From NCBI RefSeq assembly GCF_027922325.1, contig NZ_BSFL01000001.1, positions 739,610 to 803,609 of the forward strand: 64,000 bases of DNA, given 5' to 3'. Position 1 is the stretch's first letter; every line of letters begins with the position of its first letter. The position numbers and the translations under genes are program-made. Source of the stretch: Methylopila turkensis. Its GTDB lineage: Bacteria > Pseudomonadota > Alphaproteobacteria > Rhizobiales > Methylopilaceae. Positions 37,733 to 47,344 of the stretch are shown piece after piece. The notes beneath the pieces were generated by a model. The model ran no database searches and was not told the origin of the DNA. It saw only the letters and a program-made list of their open reading frames with translations.

Positions 37733-38722
37733 ATGCGCCATCTCGCAACCGCCCTCGCCGCAGGCGTCGCCCTTATCGCGTCGGCCGGCGCGGCCTCCGC
37801 CTGCGCCAGCATGGAGAAGGTCTCCGCGGCCTGGCTCCCGATCATGCAGACCACCGCCTATTACGTGGCGCTCGAAGAGAAGCTGTTCGAGAAGGCCTGC
37901 ATCGAGGTCGTCTCCAACAAGATGGAGTCGCCGAACCACATCATCGACGCGCTGGTCGCCGGCCGCGCCGACTTCGGCCCTCCCGGAGCCGCCGCCGGCA
38001 TCGCGATGGTGGCCGAGCACAAATTTCCCGGCACCTTCAAAGTGTTCGGCCTGCAGGGCGGCGGCATCAAGGTCGACCGCATCAACGACGGGCTGATCGT
38101 CAAGCCGGACAGCACGATCGCGAGCTTCGCCGATCTCAAGGGCAAGACCCTCGGGCATCTGCCGGGCATCCAGTGGCGCACCATCACCCGCCACATGGTG
38201 CGCTCCGCGGGCCTCGATCCGGACAAGGACGTGAAGCTCGTCGACCTCGCGGTCGCGATGCAGGTGCCGGCGGTCGTCGGCGGCACCGCCGACGCGACGC
38301 TGTCGCTCGAGCCGGTCGGCTCGATCGCGGTCGCCTCCGGCAAGGCCAAGCGCGCCATGACCAACCCGGTCGAGGCCGTGATCGCCGACCCGTTCTATTC
38401 CGGCGCCTCGCTCATCACCACGAAGTTCCTGAAGGAGCGGCCGGCGGTCGCGCGCAAGGTGGTCGAGATCATCGATCAGGCGACGGACATGGTGAACGCC
38501 GATTTCGCCAAGTACCGGGCGGTGCTTCCCAAATACACCGCGATCCGCGCGGAGCAGCTGGAGCTCGTCGCGCAGCCTTACCTCCGCGGCTTCAAGGACC
38601 TGAACGACGTCGACGCCGCCTCCTACCAGGCGCTGGTGGACGTCTTCTCCAAGGAGGGCGTGCTGCCGGCCTCCGTGGACGTGAAGACCAAGCTGCTGAC
38701 CGCAGCCGACCTCGGCAGCTGA
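37733..38722 (+). CDS. ABC transporter substrate-binding protein (NMT1/SsuA-like)
   Basis: A 329-residue periplasmic protein with a clean signal peptide (MRHLATALAAGVALIASAG). The mature sequence has the NMT1/TauA/SsuA-like pattern WLPIMQTTAYYVALEEKLFEKA, IDALVAGRADFGPPGAA and SFADLKGKTLGHLPG. Because a nitrilase-type hydrolase is encoded just downstream, the ligand may be a nitrile, amide or carbamoyl compound (inference). Confidence 0.88.
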   Translation: MRHLATALAAGVALIASAGAASACASMEKVSAAWLPIMQTTAYYVALEEKLFEKACIEVVSNKMESPNHIIDALVAGRADFGPPGAAAGIAMVAEHKFPGTFKVFGLQGGGIKVDRINDGLIVKPDSTIASFADLKGKTLGHLPGIQWRTITRHMVRSAGLDPDKDVKLVDLAVAMQVPAVVGGTADATLSLEPVGSIAVASGKAKRAMTNPVEAVIADPFYSGASLITTKFLKERPAVARKVVEIIDQATDMVNADFAKYRAVLPKYTAIRAEQLELVAQPYLRGFKDLNDVDAASYQALVDVFSKEGVLPASVDVKTKLLTAADLGS

Positions 38723-39580
38723 GTGACCCGGGAGGCCGCCTTGGGCCAGATCCACGCTTTGAGACCGACGGAAGGCCCGCCCGCGGAAGCGGCCCCTGCC
38801 CCCGTCCCGCGCCGCGGCAAGCTGACGATCCGCGGCCTGTCGAAGAGCTTCAACGGAGCCGTCGTCTATGACGGCTTCGACCTCGACCTGCCGCTCGGCT
38901 CCTTCATCTCGATCTTCGGGCCGAACGGCTGCGGCAAGAGCACCCTGATCAACATGATCTCGGGGCTCGCGCCGATGGACGCAGGCCAGGCGCTCTACGA
39001 CGGCCGCACCATCGGCGAGACCAACATCTCCTATGTCTTCCAGAACTACCGGGAGGCGCTGTTTCCGTGGATCCGTTCGATCGACAACATCCTTTACCCG
39101 CTGAAGGTGATGGGCGTGCCGAGGGCGGAGCGAAAGCGGCGGGTCGAGGCTCTGCTCGCCGAGTTCGACGTCAAGTTCGACCTCGCCGCCTACCCCTACA
39201 CGCTGTCGGGCGGCCAGCAGCAGACGGTGTCGATCCTCCGCGCGTTGGTGACCGAGCCGGAGGTGCTGTTCCTCGACGAGCCGTTCTCCGCGCTGGACTA
39301 TGAAATGACGCTGTTCATGCGCGAGCAGCTTCAGAAGATCTTCATGAAGCGCAGCATCACCACGCTGCTGGTGTCGCACGACCTCGAAGAAGCGATCCAG
39401 CTCGCCGACAAGCTGGTGCTGCTGAGCCGGCGGCCGACGCGCGTGGCGGAGATTGTCGACATCGCCCTGCCCTGGCCGCGCGACGGCGCCGCCACCACCA
39501 GCGAGGAGTTCACGGCGCTGAAGCGGCGCTGCCTCGACACGTTCTGGCGCGAGGTGAAAGCCGCGCCCGAGCCAAGCTGA
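38723..39580 (+). CDS. ABC transporter ATP-binding protein (SsuB/TauB-like)
   Basis: A 285-residue ATPase starting at a GTG immediately after the previous stop. Walker A GPNGCGKST, Q-loop VFQNYREALFPW, signature LSGGQQQ, Walker B LFLDEPFSALD and switch His LLVSHDLEEAIQL are all present. A Pro/Ala-rich extension of 30 residues precedes the domain. It energises uptake with the permease at 36906. Confidence 0.9.
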   Translation: MTREAALGQIHALRPTEGPPAEAAPAPVPRRGKLTIRGLSKSFNGAVVYDGFDLDLPLGSFISIFGPNGCGKSTLINMISGLAPMDAGQALYDGRTIGETNISYVFQNYREALFPWIRSIDNILYPLKVMGVPRAERKRRVEALLAEFDVKFDLAAYPYTLSGGQQQTVSILRALVTEPEVLFLDEPFSALDYEMTLFMREQLQKIFMKRSITTLLVSHDLEEAIQLADKLVLLSRRPTRVAEIVDIALPWPRDGAATTSEEFTALKRRCLDTFWREVKAAPEPS

Positions 39581-39636
39581 CCTCAGGCTGACGAAGGGCC
39601 GACGCGGCCCGCAGACATCTTACGGAGACCAATCCC

Positions 39637-41313
39637 ATGACGAAGCGACGCTTTCGCGCCGCGGCGGTGCAGACGCTCGCGCGCCTCGGCGACTACGACC
39701 ACAACATCTCGCTCGCGACCTCCTATGTGGAGGAGGCGGTGCGGCAGGGCTGCGAGCTCATCGTGTTCCCGGAGTGCATGGACACGGGCTACCTGTTCGA
39801 CTCGGCCCAGCACGCCCGCGACCTTGCGGAGACGGTGACGGACGGCCCGTTCGTGAAGGCGCTGTCGGCGCTTGCGGCGAAGCACGGCGTCTACATCGCG
39901 AGCGGCATCACGGAATGGGACCCGGCGAAGAACAAGATCTTCAACTCCGGCGTCATGTTCGGGCGCAAGGGCGAGCTCGCCTGCCACTACCACAAGCAGT
40001 TCCTCGCCACCCACGACCAGAACTGGTTCGCCTTCGGCGAGCGCGGCTGCCCTGTGGTCGACACCGATCTCGGCCGCATCGGCCTGCTGATCTGCTTCGA
40101 CGGCCGCATCCCCGAGATCTTCCGCGCCATGACGCTGCAGGGCGCCGAGATCATCGTCGACATGGCGAACTTCTTCGCCATGGATCAGGCCGACATGTGG
40201 GGCCCGGCCCGCGCCTATGAGAACGGCGTGTGGCTTGTCGCCGCCACCAAGGCCGGGCACGAGCGCTCGATCTACTACCCCGGCGGAAGCATGATCGTGG
40301 ACCCGAAGGGCCGCGTCGCCGCCAAGGTCCCGTACGACACACACGGCATGGCGGTGGCCGACGTCGATCCGGATATGGCGGCGGACAAGTCGATCTACGC
40401 CGCGGACGACAAGATCGCGGGCCGCCGGCCGGAGACCTACGGCGCGCTTGCGCTGCCTTACGAGCAGACCCCGGTCTACGGGATCGCCGACCAGCCGCTG
40501 GTGCCGTCGCGCAGCGTGACCAAGGTGGCCGCCGTGCAGATGCACATGACGGCGGACGCAGCCAACGCGGACGCTGTGTTCGAGATGGTGGACCACACCG
40601 CGAAGCTCGGCGCCAAGGTGCTGATCCTGCCGGAATACGCCTTCAGCCCGACCTGGCTGCCGAACGCCGAGGAGGCGGCGCTCCAGGCGGAGTCGACGCC
40701 TGCGATCCTGGCGCGGCTGGCGGGGATCGCCAAGCGCTACGGCTGCCTGATCGGGGCGCCGATGGTGGAGCGGGAGGGCGACCGGCTCTACGCCGCGACC
40801 GTCCTGATCGGGCCTGACGGCGCGGAGATCGGGCGCTACCGCAAGACCCACCTCACCGCCGAGGAGAAGCGCTGGGCGACCGCCGGCGACGCGTACCCCG
40901 TGTTCGACACGCCGTTCGGACGCATCGGCGTGATGTCGGGCTTCGACGCGGTCTTCCCCGAAACCTCGCGCTGCCTCGGCGTCGGCGCCGCCGACATCGT
41001 GCTGTGGCCGGCGGCGCTGAGGGAGCCGTTCGAGCGCGAACTGCTCGCCGTGCCGCGGGCCGAAGACAATCGCGTCGCGCTCGCGCTCGCGAACCGGGTC
41101 GACAGCCCCTACCCCGGCGGCAGCATGGTGGTTCCGCCGACCGGCTTCCCGCTGTGGGACGTCAACGTCGTCGCCCCGCGCTCGCTCACGCTCGGCGCGG
41201 TCATGCCCCGCCACGTCGACCTCGCCGTCTGCCGGCAGAAGATGATGATCCCGAAGGTCGACATGTTCGCGAACCGCCTGACCGACACCTACGCGCCGCT
41301 CGTCGCGGCCTGA
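39637..41313 (+). CDS. tandem two-domain carbon-nitrogen hydrolase (nitrilase superfamily)
   Basis: A 558-residue protein made of two complete nitrilase folds in tandem. The first (about 5-275) has the full Glu-Lys-Cys triad: Glu46 in FPECMDTGY, Lys120 in HYHKQF and Cys153 in LLICFDGRIPE. The second (about 295-550) keeps Glu333 (LPEYAFSPT) and Lys403 (RYRKTHL), but the Cys position is Gly435 (GVMSGFDAVFPE), so it should be inactive. The active half probably hydrolyses an amide, nitrile or carbamoyl compound brought in by the ABC importer encoded upstream. The second half may have a structural or regulatory role. Confidence 0.88.
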   Translation: MTKRRFRAAAVQTLARLGDYDHNISLATSYVEEAVRQGCELIVFPECMDTGYLFDSAQHARDLAETVTDGPFVKALSALAAKHGVYIASGITEWDPAKNKIFNSGVMFGRKGELACHYHKQFLATHDQNWFAFGERGCPVVDTDLGRIGLLICFDGRIPEIFRAMTLQGAEIIVDMANFFAMDQADMWGPARAYENGVWLVAATKAGHERSIYYPGGSMIVDPKGRVAAKVPYDTHGMAVADVDPDMAADKSIYAADDKIAGRRPETYGALALPYEQTPVYGIADQPLVPSRSVTKVAAVQMHMTADAANADAVFEMVDHTAKLGAKVLILPEYAFSPTWLPNAEEAALQAESTPAILARLAGIAKRYGCLIGAPMVEREGDRLYAATVLIGPDGAEIGRYRKTHLTAEEKRWATAGDAYPVFDTPFGRIGVMSGFDAVFPETSRCLGVGAADIVLWPAALREPFERELLAVPRAEDNRVALALANRVDSPYPGGSMVVPPTGFPLWDVNVVAPRSLTLGAVMPRHVDLAVCRQKMMIPKVDMFANRLTDTYAPLVAA

Positions 41314-41331
41314 CGCCGGCAGGACAGGGAG

Positions 41332-41364
41332 CCGATCCGGCGGCGGGGTGCGCCGCCGGATCGG
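41332..41364 (+). terminator. perfect 14-bp hairpin after the nitrilase gene
   Basis: CCGATCCGGCGGCG (41332-41345) and its complement (41351-41364) flank a 5-base loop in the short gap before the LysR gene. No strong U-run follows, so termination may be partial and could lower expression of the regulator relative to the transporter. Confidence 0.6.
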
Positions 41365-41429
41365 TAGTGATCATGGCTTTCGCGACAGCTACAGTTCCGT
41401 CCTTCGCGACGAAGCACGGAGACCGCGTC

Positions 41430-42356
41430 ATGGCGGCGGTGAAGGCGCAGCCCCGCTACGACTGGAACGACATCGTCTACTTCCTCGCCGTGGCGCGGCA
41501 GAAGAACCTGGCGCGCGCCGCGAAGGCGCTGAAGGTCGACCACACCACCGTCGGACGCCGCATCCGCGAGCTCGAGCGCAGCCTCGGCGCCAGCCTTTTC
41601 AAGCGCAGCCGCACAGGCTTCACCCTGACCGAGACCGGCCTGCGCCTGCTGCAGCACGCGGAGGGCATGGAGAACCAGGCGAACGCCTTGACGGAGGCGG
41701 TCGGCGCGGGCGGCGACGCCGGCGGCGCCGTGCGCATCGCCACCATGGAAGGCATGGGCAGCCTCTACCTCACCACCTGCTTCGGGGCGTTCCGCAGGCA
41801 GTATCCCGGCATCCAGATCGAGCTGATCACCGACACGCGCACGCTCGACCTGACGCGCCGGGAAGCGGAGGTGTTCGTGAGCTTCAACCGACCGGTCGGG
41901 CGGCGGCTCTCGACCCGCAAGATCGGCGAATTCCGGGTCTCGCTCTATGCGGCCGAGGCGTATTTCGCGGACCGTCCGCGCCCGACCTCCGCTCGGGACC
42001 TCGACGAACACGACTTCATCGACTTCATCGACGAGTACATACACGTCCGCGAGAACCGCTGGCTGTCGGACATCTTCCGCCCGGCGCATGTGGGCTTCCG
42101 CAGCACGAGCCTGATCGCTCAATATGTCAGCGCTTCGTCCGGCCAGGGCATCGCGATGCTGCCGAGCTTCGTCGCGGCCCATAATCCGGCGCTGATCCCG
42201 GTGCTGCCGGAGCTGTCCACCGTCCGGGACGTCTGGCTGTCGGTGCACGAGGACCTTGTGCACATCGCGCGCATCAAGGCGGTGGCGGGCTTTCTCGAAA
42301 AGCGCCTCGCGGCCGACCGCGGCTTCCTGCTCGGCGAGACGGCGCCGCGCGGGTGA
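41430..42356 (+). CDS. LysR family transcriptional regulator
   Basis: The ATG at 41430 is chosen because GGAGA sits 7 bases upstream and the winged helix begins directly after it (YDWNDIVYFLAVARQKNL, AARAAKALKVDHTTVGRRIREL); in-frame starts at 41373 or 41367 are weaker. The 308-residue product has the usual effector domain and the DHTT-type recognition helix. As the last gene of the importer/nitrilase operon it probably regulates that operon. Confidence 0.87.
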   Translation: MAAVKAQPRYDWNDIVYFLAVARQKNLARAAKALKVDHTTVGRRIRELERSLGASLFKRSRTGFTLTETGLRLLQHAEGMENQANALTEAVGAGGDAGGAVRIATMEGMGSLYLTTCFGAFRRQYPGIQIELITDTRTLDLTRREAEVFVSFNRPVGRRLSTRKIGEFRVSLYAAEAYFADRPRPTSARDLDEHDFIDFIDEYIHVRENRWLSDIFRPAHVGFRSTSLIAQYVSASSGQGIAMLPSFVAAHNPALIPVLPELSTVRDVWLSVHEDLVHIARIKAVAGFLEKRLAADRGFLLGETAPRG

Positions 42357-42363
42357 GCGATCG

Positions 42364-42975
42364 TTAGCCGAACGACGCCCGCACGAGCGCCTGAACGCGC
42401 GCGAACGCGGCTTCCGCGCCGGCGACCGCGCGCGTGGTCCCGTCCGCGTCGAGCGGAACAGCGTCGAGGGCGGCGGCGAAAACGCGCCAGTTGAGACCGC
42501 GGCCGTCCGGCGCCGGCGCGAGGTGACGTGCGCCGAACTCGGTGGAGAGGCCGAGCTTCGCCGCCTCCTTCAGCAGGAAGGCCGCGCCGAGGTTCGACCC
42601 TTCGGCGACGTAGAGCCAGCCCAGCGCCTCGGCGTCGTCGAACGGCGCGCCGGCCGGAAAGGCGGGGCCGTCGGCCGAAGCCGGAGTCTCAACCCCAAGA
42701 TCCGCGAGATCGCTCTCGATCGCCGCCAGCCGGCTGCGCGCGGAGAGGTCCGGCAGCAGTCGGCCGAGATCGGGATCGGCGTAGAGCGCCTCGATGTCGG
42801 CGTGGAAGGCCTGCTGGACCGCGAGGAATCGGCCGTAGCGCGCGCGATCGGCGAAGGGGGCCCCGGCCATGATCGACCGGTCGAGGCGCTGGTGGGCCGC
42901 CGCCGTGCCGTCTTTCAGACGACGAGAGAGGCCAGCCTCTTCGACAGTAGGCTCGAGGGCGGCGTGCAGGCTCAT
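42364..42975 (-). CDS. heme oxygenase (biliverdin-producing, BphO/HemO type)
   Basis: The start at 42975 (MSLHAALEPTVEEAGLSRRL) gives 203 residues, normal for bacterial heme oxygenases. The proximal heme ligand is the likely His28 in DGTAAAHQRLDR, and the distal helix motif is GWLYVAEGSNLGAAFLLK. It degrades heme to biliverdin, iron and CO. BphO genes usually accompany bacteriophytochromes, but none is in the window. An iron-acquisition role is equally possible. Confidence 0.85.
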   Translation of the reverse strand: MSLHAALEPTVEEAGLSRRLKDGTAAAHQRLDRSIMAGAPFADRARYGRFLAVQQAFHADIEALYADPDLGRLLPDLSARSRLAAIESDLADLGVETPASADGPAFPAGAPFDDAEALGWLYVAEGSNLGAAFLLKEAAKLGLSTEFGARHLAPAPDGRGLNWRVFAAALDAVPLDADGTTRAVAGAEAAFARVQALVRASFG

Positions 42976-43352
42976 GGGTCGATGTCCGTCGTGGGGCCGG
43001 CAGAGCCGGCAAGGCCTGACGCCGGCGCGGCACGATCGAGATAGTGGCGATCGCTCAGATTCACCAGAGTTTTGACGGCGGGCGGCCATCGGACCGACCG
43101 GACGCGCCAGGACGAACCGCCTACGAAGCGCCGGGTCGCTCCCCTGACGTTGGTGCCTCGACGAGACCTTCGCTCCGGCGACGCAGCGAACAGAACGCCC
43201 GCTCACCCCCGAGGCTCAGGCCTCGCCACGACCGCGGCCGCAGGGCTGACCGTCGAAGGAGAGGTTGGACGGCGCAGCGATAAGGCGCCAAAAGCTCGGA
43301 AAACGGCCGGTGCGCGCCAGCGTCCGGCTCTTGAGCCGTTCCGAGGATCGCC
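42976..43352. other. divergent intergenic region, heme oxygenase / ilvD
   Basis: 377 bases without a recognisable gene. A GAGGA ribosome site precedes ilvD. No attenuator, T-box or leader peptide was recognised. Confidence 0.4.
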
Positions 43353-45200
43353 ATGCCCGCCTACCGCTCCCGCACCACGACCCATGGCCGCAACATGGCC
43401 GGCGCCCGCGGGCTTTGGCGCGCGACCGGCATGAAGGACAGCGACTTCGGCAAGCCGATCATCGCGGTGGTGAACTCCTTCACCCAGTTCGTGCCGGGCC
43501 ACGTCCACCTGAAGGACCTCGGCCAGCTGGTCGCGCGCGAGATTGAGAAGGCTGGTGGCGTCGCGAAGGAGTTCAACACCATCGCGGTCGACGACGGCAT
43601 CGCGATGGGCCACGACGGCATGCTCTACAGTCTGCCCTCGCGCGAGTTGATCGCCGACAGTGTCGAATACATGGTCAACGCGCATTGCGCGGACGCCATG
43701 GTCTGCATCTCGAACTGCGACAAGATCACCCCCGGCATGCTGCTGGCGTCGCTCCGGCTGAACATTCCGAGCGTGTTCGTCTCCGGCGGTCCGATGGAGG
43801 CCGGCAAGGTCGTCCTTAAGGGCAAGGAGGTCGCGCTCGACCTCGTCGACGCCATGGTCGCGGCAGCCGACGACCGGATCCCGGAAGAAGACGTCGCGAA
43901 GATCGAGCGCTCCGCCTGCCCGACCTGCGGCTCCTGCTCCGGCATGTTCACCGCGAACTCGATGAACTGCCTCACCGAGGCGCTCGGCCTGTCGCTGCCC
44001 GGCAACGGCTCGACGCTCGCGACCCACGCCGACCGCGAGCGCCTGTTCGTGGAGGCCGGACACCTGATCGTCGACATCGCCCGCCGCTGGTATGAGAACG
44101 ACGACGAGGCCGTGCTGCCGCGAAAGGTCGCGAGCTTCAAGGCGTTCGAGAACGCCATGAGCCTCGACATCGCCATGGGCGGCTCGACCAACACCGTGCT
44201 GCATCTGCTCGCCGCCTCCCACGAGGGCGAGGTCGGCTTCACGATGGAGGACATCGACCGGCTGTCCCGCAAGGTGCCGGTGCTGTGCAAGGTCGCGCCC
44301 GCGAAGTCGGACGTGCACATGGAGGATGTGCACCGCGCCGGCGGCGTGATGGGCATCCTCGGCGAGCTCGACCGCGCCGGCCTGCTGCACCGCGACCTGC
44401 CGACCGTGCACAGCGCCACCATCGGCGACGCGCTCGACCGCTGGGACGTCGCGGTCACCACCAGCGAGGCGGTGAAGACCTTCTTCCGGGCGGCACCGGG
44501 CGGCGTGCCGACCCAGACCGCGTTCAGCCAGGACCGCCGCTGGGACGACGTCGACATCGATCGGGAGCACGGCGTCATCCGCAGCGCGGCCCACGCCTTC
44601 AGCCAGGACGGCGGCCTCGCGGTGCTGACCGGCGACCTCGCGCTCGACGGCTGCATCGTGAAGACGGCCGGCGTCGACGAGTCGATCCTGAAGTTCTCCG
44701 GCCCGGCGAAGGTGTTCGAGAGCCAGGACGACGCGGTCAGCGGCATCCTCACCGGCAAGGTGGTCGCGGGCGAGGTGGTCGTCATCCGCTACGAGGGTCC
44801 GCGCGGCGGCCCCGGCATGCAGGAGATGCTCTACCCCACGAGCTACCTGAAATCGAAGGGCTTGGGCAAAGCCTGCGCGCTCGTCACCGACGGCCGCTTC
44901 TCCGGCGGGTCGTCCGGGCTCTCGATCGGCCACGTCTCGCCGGAAGCGGCGGAAGGCGGCCTGATCGCGCTCGTCGAGGACGGCGACATGGTCGAAATCG
45001 ACATCCCGGGCCGGTCGATCCGGCTGGCGGTCGAGCCTTCCGTGATCGCCGCCCGCCGCGCGGCCGAGATCGCCCGCGGCGCCGACGCCTGGAAACCGAG
45101 GGCGCGCAAGCGCAAGGTCTCCGCCGCGCTGAAGGCCTACGCCGCCTTCACCACCAGCGCCGCCCGCGGCGCCGTTCGCGACGTCGATCAGGCGCGCTGA
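43353..45200 (+). CDS. ilvD: dihydroxy-acid dehydratase
   Basis: A 615-residue enzyme of branched-chain amino acid biosynthesis that converts dihydroxyisovalerate and its homologue to the 2-oxo acids. The iron-sulfur ligand positions are visible: Cys122 in [11 protein letters not shown] and Cys195 in [20 protein letters not shown], with numbering nearly identical to E. coli IlvD. The C-terminal half has the usual [12 protein letters not shown] and [16 protein letters not shown]. Its last 13 bases overlap the convergent truncated hemoglobin gene. Confidence 0.97.
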   Translation: MPAYRSRTTTHGRNMAGARGLWRATGMKDSDFGKPIIAVVNSFTQFVPGHVHLKDLGQLVAREIEKAGGVAKEFNTIAVDDGIAMGHDGMLYSLPSRELIADSVEYMVNAHCADAMVCISNCDKITPGMLLASLRLNIPSVFVSGGPMEAGKVVLKGKEVALDLVDAMVAAADDRIPEEDVAKIERSACPTCGSCSGMFTANSMNCLTEALGLSLPGNGSTLATHADRERLFVEAGHLIVDIARRWYENDDEAVLPRKVASFKAFENAMSLDIAMGGSTNTVLHLLAASHEGEVGFTMEDIDRLSRKVPVLCKVAPAKSDVHMEDVHRAGGVMGILGELDRAGLLHRDLPTVHSATIGDALDRWDVAVTTSEAVKTFFRAAPGGVPTQTAFSQDRRWDDVDIDREHGVIRSAAHAFSQDGGLAVLTGDLALDGCIVKTAGVDESILKFSGPAKVFESQDDAVSGILTGKVVAGEVVVIRYEGPRGGPGMQEMLYPTSYLKSKGLGKACALVTDGRFSGGSSGLSIGHVSPEAAEGGLIALVEDGDMVEIDIPGRSIRLAVEPSVIAARRAAEIARGADAWKPRARKRKVSAALKAYAAFTTSAARGAVRDVDQAR

Positions 45201-45589
45201 GGCTCGGGCCCCGAGGGTGCGCCTTCGGGCCGGAACAGCAGGCCGGCCTGAAGGCTGACCGCGATGCGGCCGGCTCGGGCGTCGAGTTCGGCCGCGATCT
45301 CCGGCGGGAAGCGCTCCGCCGCGGTCGCGCGCCAAAGCGCAAGCCAGCGCGCGAACAGCGCAGGCTCGAGCCGATCGCGCAGCTTCAGATGCGCCGCGAA
45401 CGGATTGCCCTTGTAGCGCCCGCTTCCCAGCATGACCGAAGACCAGAACGCGCCGAGCCGCTCCAGATGCTCCGTCCAGTCTTCCACGTGGCCTTCGAAC
45501 AGCGGACCGAGCTCCGGGTCGCTCCGGACTCGGGCGTAGAACGCCTCGACCAGCCCAAGAAGCTCGGCTTCCGTCGGTTGACCGCTCAT
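45188..45589 (-). CDS. group III truncated hemoglobin
   Basis: A 133-residue globin. Group III features include [22 protein letters not shown], the [15 protein letters not shown] stretch and the proximal heme ligand His67 (NPFAAHLKL). Such proteins bind O2 and NO and often help in nitric oxide detoxification. It is divergently transcribed from nsrR with an NsrR-box dyad in between, pointing to NO control. Confidence 0.88.
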   Translation of the reverse strand: MSGQPTEAELLGLVEAFYARVRSDPELGPLFEGHVEDWTEHLERLGAFWSSVMLGSGRYKGNPFAAHLKLRDRLEPALFARWLALWRATAAERFPPEIAAELDARAGRIAVSLQAGLLFRPEGAPSGPEPQRA

Positions 45590-45601
45590 GGCCGCGCTCT
45601 A

Positions 45602-45624
45602 AAGATATATTTCTTGTACATCTT
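45602..45624. promoter_or_regulatory. NsrR-box in hemoglobin/nsrR divergent promoter
   Basis: AAGATATATTT, one central base, TTGTACATCTT: an 11-1-11 imperfect palindrome whose half-sites read AAGATATA and AAGATGTA. This is close to the NsrR consensus AAGATGyA with its one-base spacer. It lies 13 bases upstream of the hemoglobin start and 68 bases before the nsrR start. Confidence 0.75.
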
Positions 45625-45691
45625 TTCTGCTTAGGTCGCACGGTTCGAACATGCAAACCAAACGCGCTGTCGCGGACGGCGGCCGAACGTC

Positions 45692-46150
45692 ATGCGCCTG
45701 ACCCGCTACACCGACTACGCCATCCGCACGCTCGCCTATCTGGCCGCGCGGCCGGAGCGGCTGTCGTCGATCGCGGAGGTCGCCGCCGCCTACGGCGTTT
45801 CGCAGAACCATCTGATGAAGGTGGTCCACGAACTCGCCAAGGCCGGCTACGTCGAAACCGTGCGCGGCCGCTCCGGCGGCATGCGGCTGGCGAAGCCGGC
45901 CGAAGCGATCACCGTCGGCGAGATCGTCCGTCTGACCGAGGACGGATTCGATCTCGTCGACTGCGGCTCCTGCCCGATCAACGGCGTCTGCGGCGTGCAA
46001 GGCGCGCTCGCGGAAGCCACGCGCGCTTTCCTGGCGGTGCTGGACCGTCACTCCTTCGCCGCCGCGGCCAGTGGCGGGGCGGCTCTGCGGATGGCGCTCG
46101 ACCGACTGCCCCGGCTGCGCGCCGCCGACTGCGCCGCGCAGGACGCCTGA
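45692..46150 (+). CDS. nsrR: Rrf2 family NO-sensing repressor NsrR
   Basis: A 152-residue Rrf2 protein: winged helix MRLTRYTDYAIRTLAYLAAR and GVSQNHLMKVVHELAKAGYV, then three Cys at 91, 94 and 100 (DCGSCPINGVCG) that would hold an iron-sulfur cluster. Residues and the adjacent NsrR-box support NsrR rather than IscR or RirA. It is followed 35 bases later by the HPP-CBS gene, probably as one operon. Confidence 0.88.
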   Translation: MRLTRYTDYAIRTLAYLAARPERLSSIAEVAAAYGVSQNHLMKVVHELAKAGYVETVRGRSGGMRLAKPAEAITVGEIVRLTEDGFDLVDCGSCPINGVCGVQGALAEATRAFLAVLDRHSFAAAASGGAALRMALDRLPRLRAADCAAQDA

Positions 46151-46185
46151 GCCGTACGGCTCTGAAAACCTGAGAAGACGCATTC

Positions 46186-47340
46186 ATGCATCCCCTGCTG
46201 CGCCGTTTCCTCCCCGACATGCCCCGATTCACTCCGCGCGAGCGCGCCCTGTCGGCGTTCGGCGCCTTCCTCGGCGTCGGCGCGACCGGCCTCGTGTCGA
46301 CCGCCGCGGTCGGCGCGGGCGCCGCCCTGCCGGCGATGATCGCACCGGTCGGCGCGTCGGCCGTGCTCCTGTTCGCCGTGCCGGCGAGCCCGCTGGCGCA
46401 GCCGTGGTCGATCATGGGCGGCAATCTGGTCTCGGCGATCATGGGCGTCGCGGCCGCGCAGGCGATCGGGTCGCCGCCGCTCGCGGCCGCGGTCGCGATC
46501 GGGCTCGCCATCGCCGCCATGATCACGCTGCGCTGCGTCCACCCGCCGAGCGGCGCGGTCGCCCTGACAGCCGTACTCGGCGGAGCCGAGATTCACGACC
46601 TCGGCTTCGGCTTCGTGCTCTGGCCGGTGGCGGCGAACTCCGCGCTGCTGCTCGCCTCCGCCCTGGCGTTCAACCCGCTCGCGGGACGGACCTATCCGAG
46701 CCGGCCGGCTGAGCCCAAACCGAAACGCGGCGCCGACGAGCCGGCGCCCTCGGCTCATATCGGGATCACCCCCGACGATCTCGACGCGGCGCTGGCCGGC
46801 CTCGGCTATCCGCTCGACGTCGGGCGGGCCGACCTCGAGGCCCTGCTGCGCCGCGCGCAGCTTCATGCCTTCGGACGCCGCGCCACCCAGACCGTCTGCG
46901 CCGACGTCATGGCCCGGAATGTCGTCGCCGTGTCGCCCGGCATGTCGATCCGCGAAGCGCTGAAACTCGCGCGCGAGCGCCGGCTGAAGGTGCTGCCGGT
47001 GACCGACGAGTCCGCCCGCGTGATCGGCGTGGTGACGCAGACCGACTTTCTCGAGAAGGCGACATGGAGCGGCCTCGGCCCGCATGTGGGGCTGAAGCGG
47101 CGGATCGAGCTGACGCTGACGCGGCTGCGCGCGCCCTCGTCCCGGGTCGAGGACATCATGACCACGCAGGTCCGTTCGGTCCGCCCCGAAACCCCGATCG
47201 CCGACGTCGTGCCGCTGCTCTCCGACAACGGCCTGCACCACCTGCCCGTCGTCGACGACGCGGGACGGTTGATCGGGCTGCTGTCCCAGACGGACGTCAT
47301 CCTCGCCTTGCTCGCCGACAAAGCCGCCGCCGCGGCCTAA
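46186..47340 (+). CDS. HPP family membrane protein with a CBS-domain pair
   Basis: A 384-residue protein. Residues 1-165 hold about four transmembrane segments with the HPP motif (CVHPPSGAVALTAVLGG) and the pattern MIAPVGASAVLLFAVPASPLAQPWS. Residues 235-375 carry two CBS domains (VCADVMARNVVAVSPGMSI and VEDIMTTQVRSVRPETPI). HPP proteins are linked to nitrite transport in plastids and cyanobacteria. Its place after nsrR would fit a nitrogen-oxide role. Confidence 0.85.
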   Translation: MHPLLRRFLPDMPRFTPRERALSAFGAFLGVGATGLVSTAAVGAGAALPAMIAPVGASAVLLFAVPASPLAQPWSIMGGNLVSAIMGVAAAQAIGSPPLAAAVAIGLAIAAMITLRCVHPPSGAVALTAVLGGAEIHDLGFGFVLWPVAANSALLLASALAFNPLAGRTYPSRPAEPKPKRGADEPAPSAHIGITPDDLDAALAGLGYPLDVGRADLEALLRRAQLHAFGRRATQTVCADVMARNVVAVSPGMSIREALKLARERRLKVLPVTDESARVIGVVTQTDFLEKATWSGLGPHVGLKRRIELTLTRLRAPSSRVEDIMTTQVRSVRPETPIADVVPLLSDNGLHHLPVVDDAGRLIGLLSQTDVILALLADKAAAAA

Positions 47341-47344
47341 GGGG

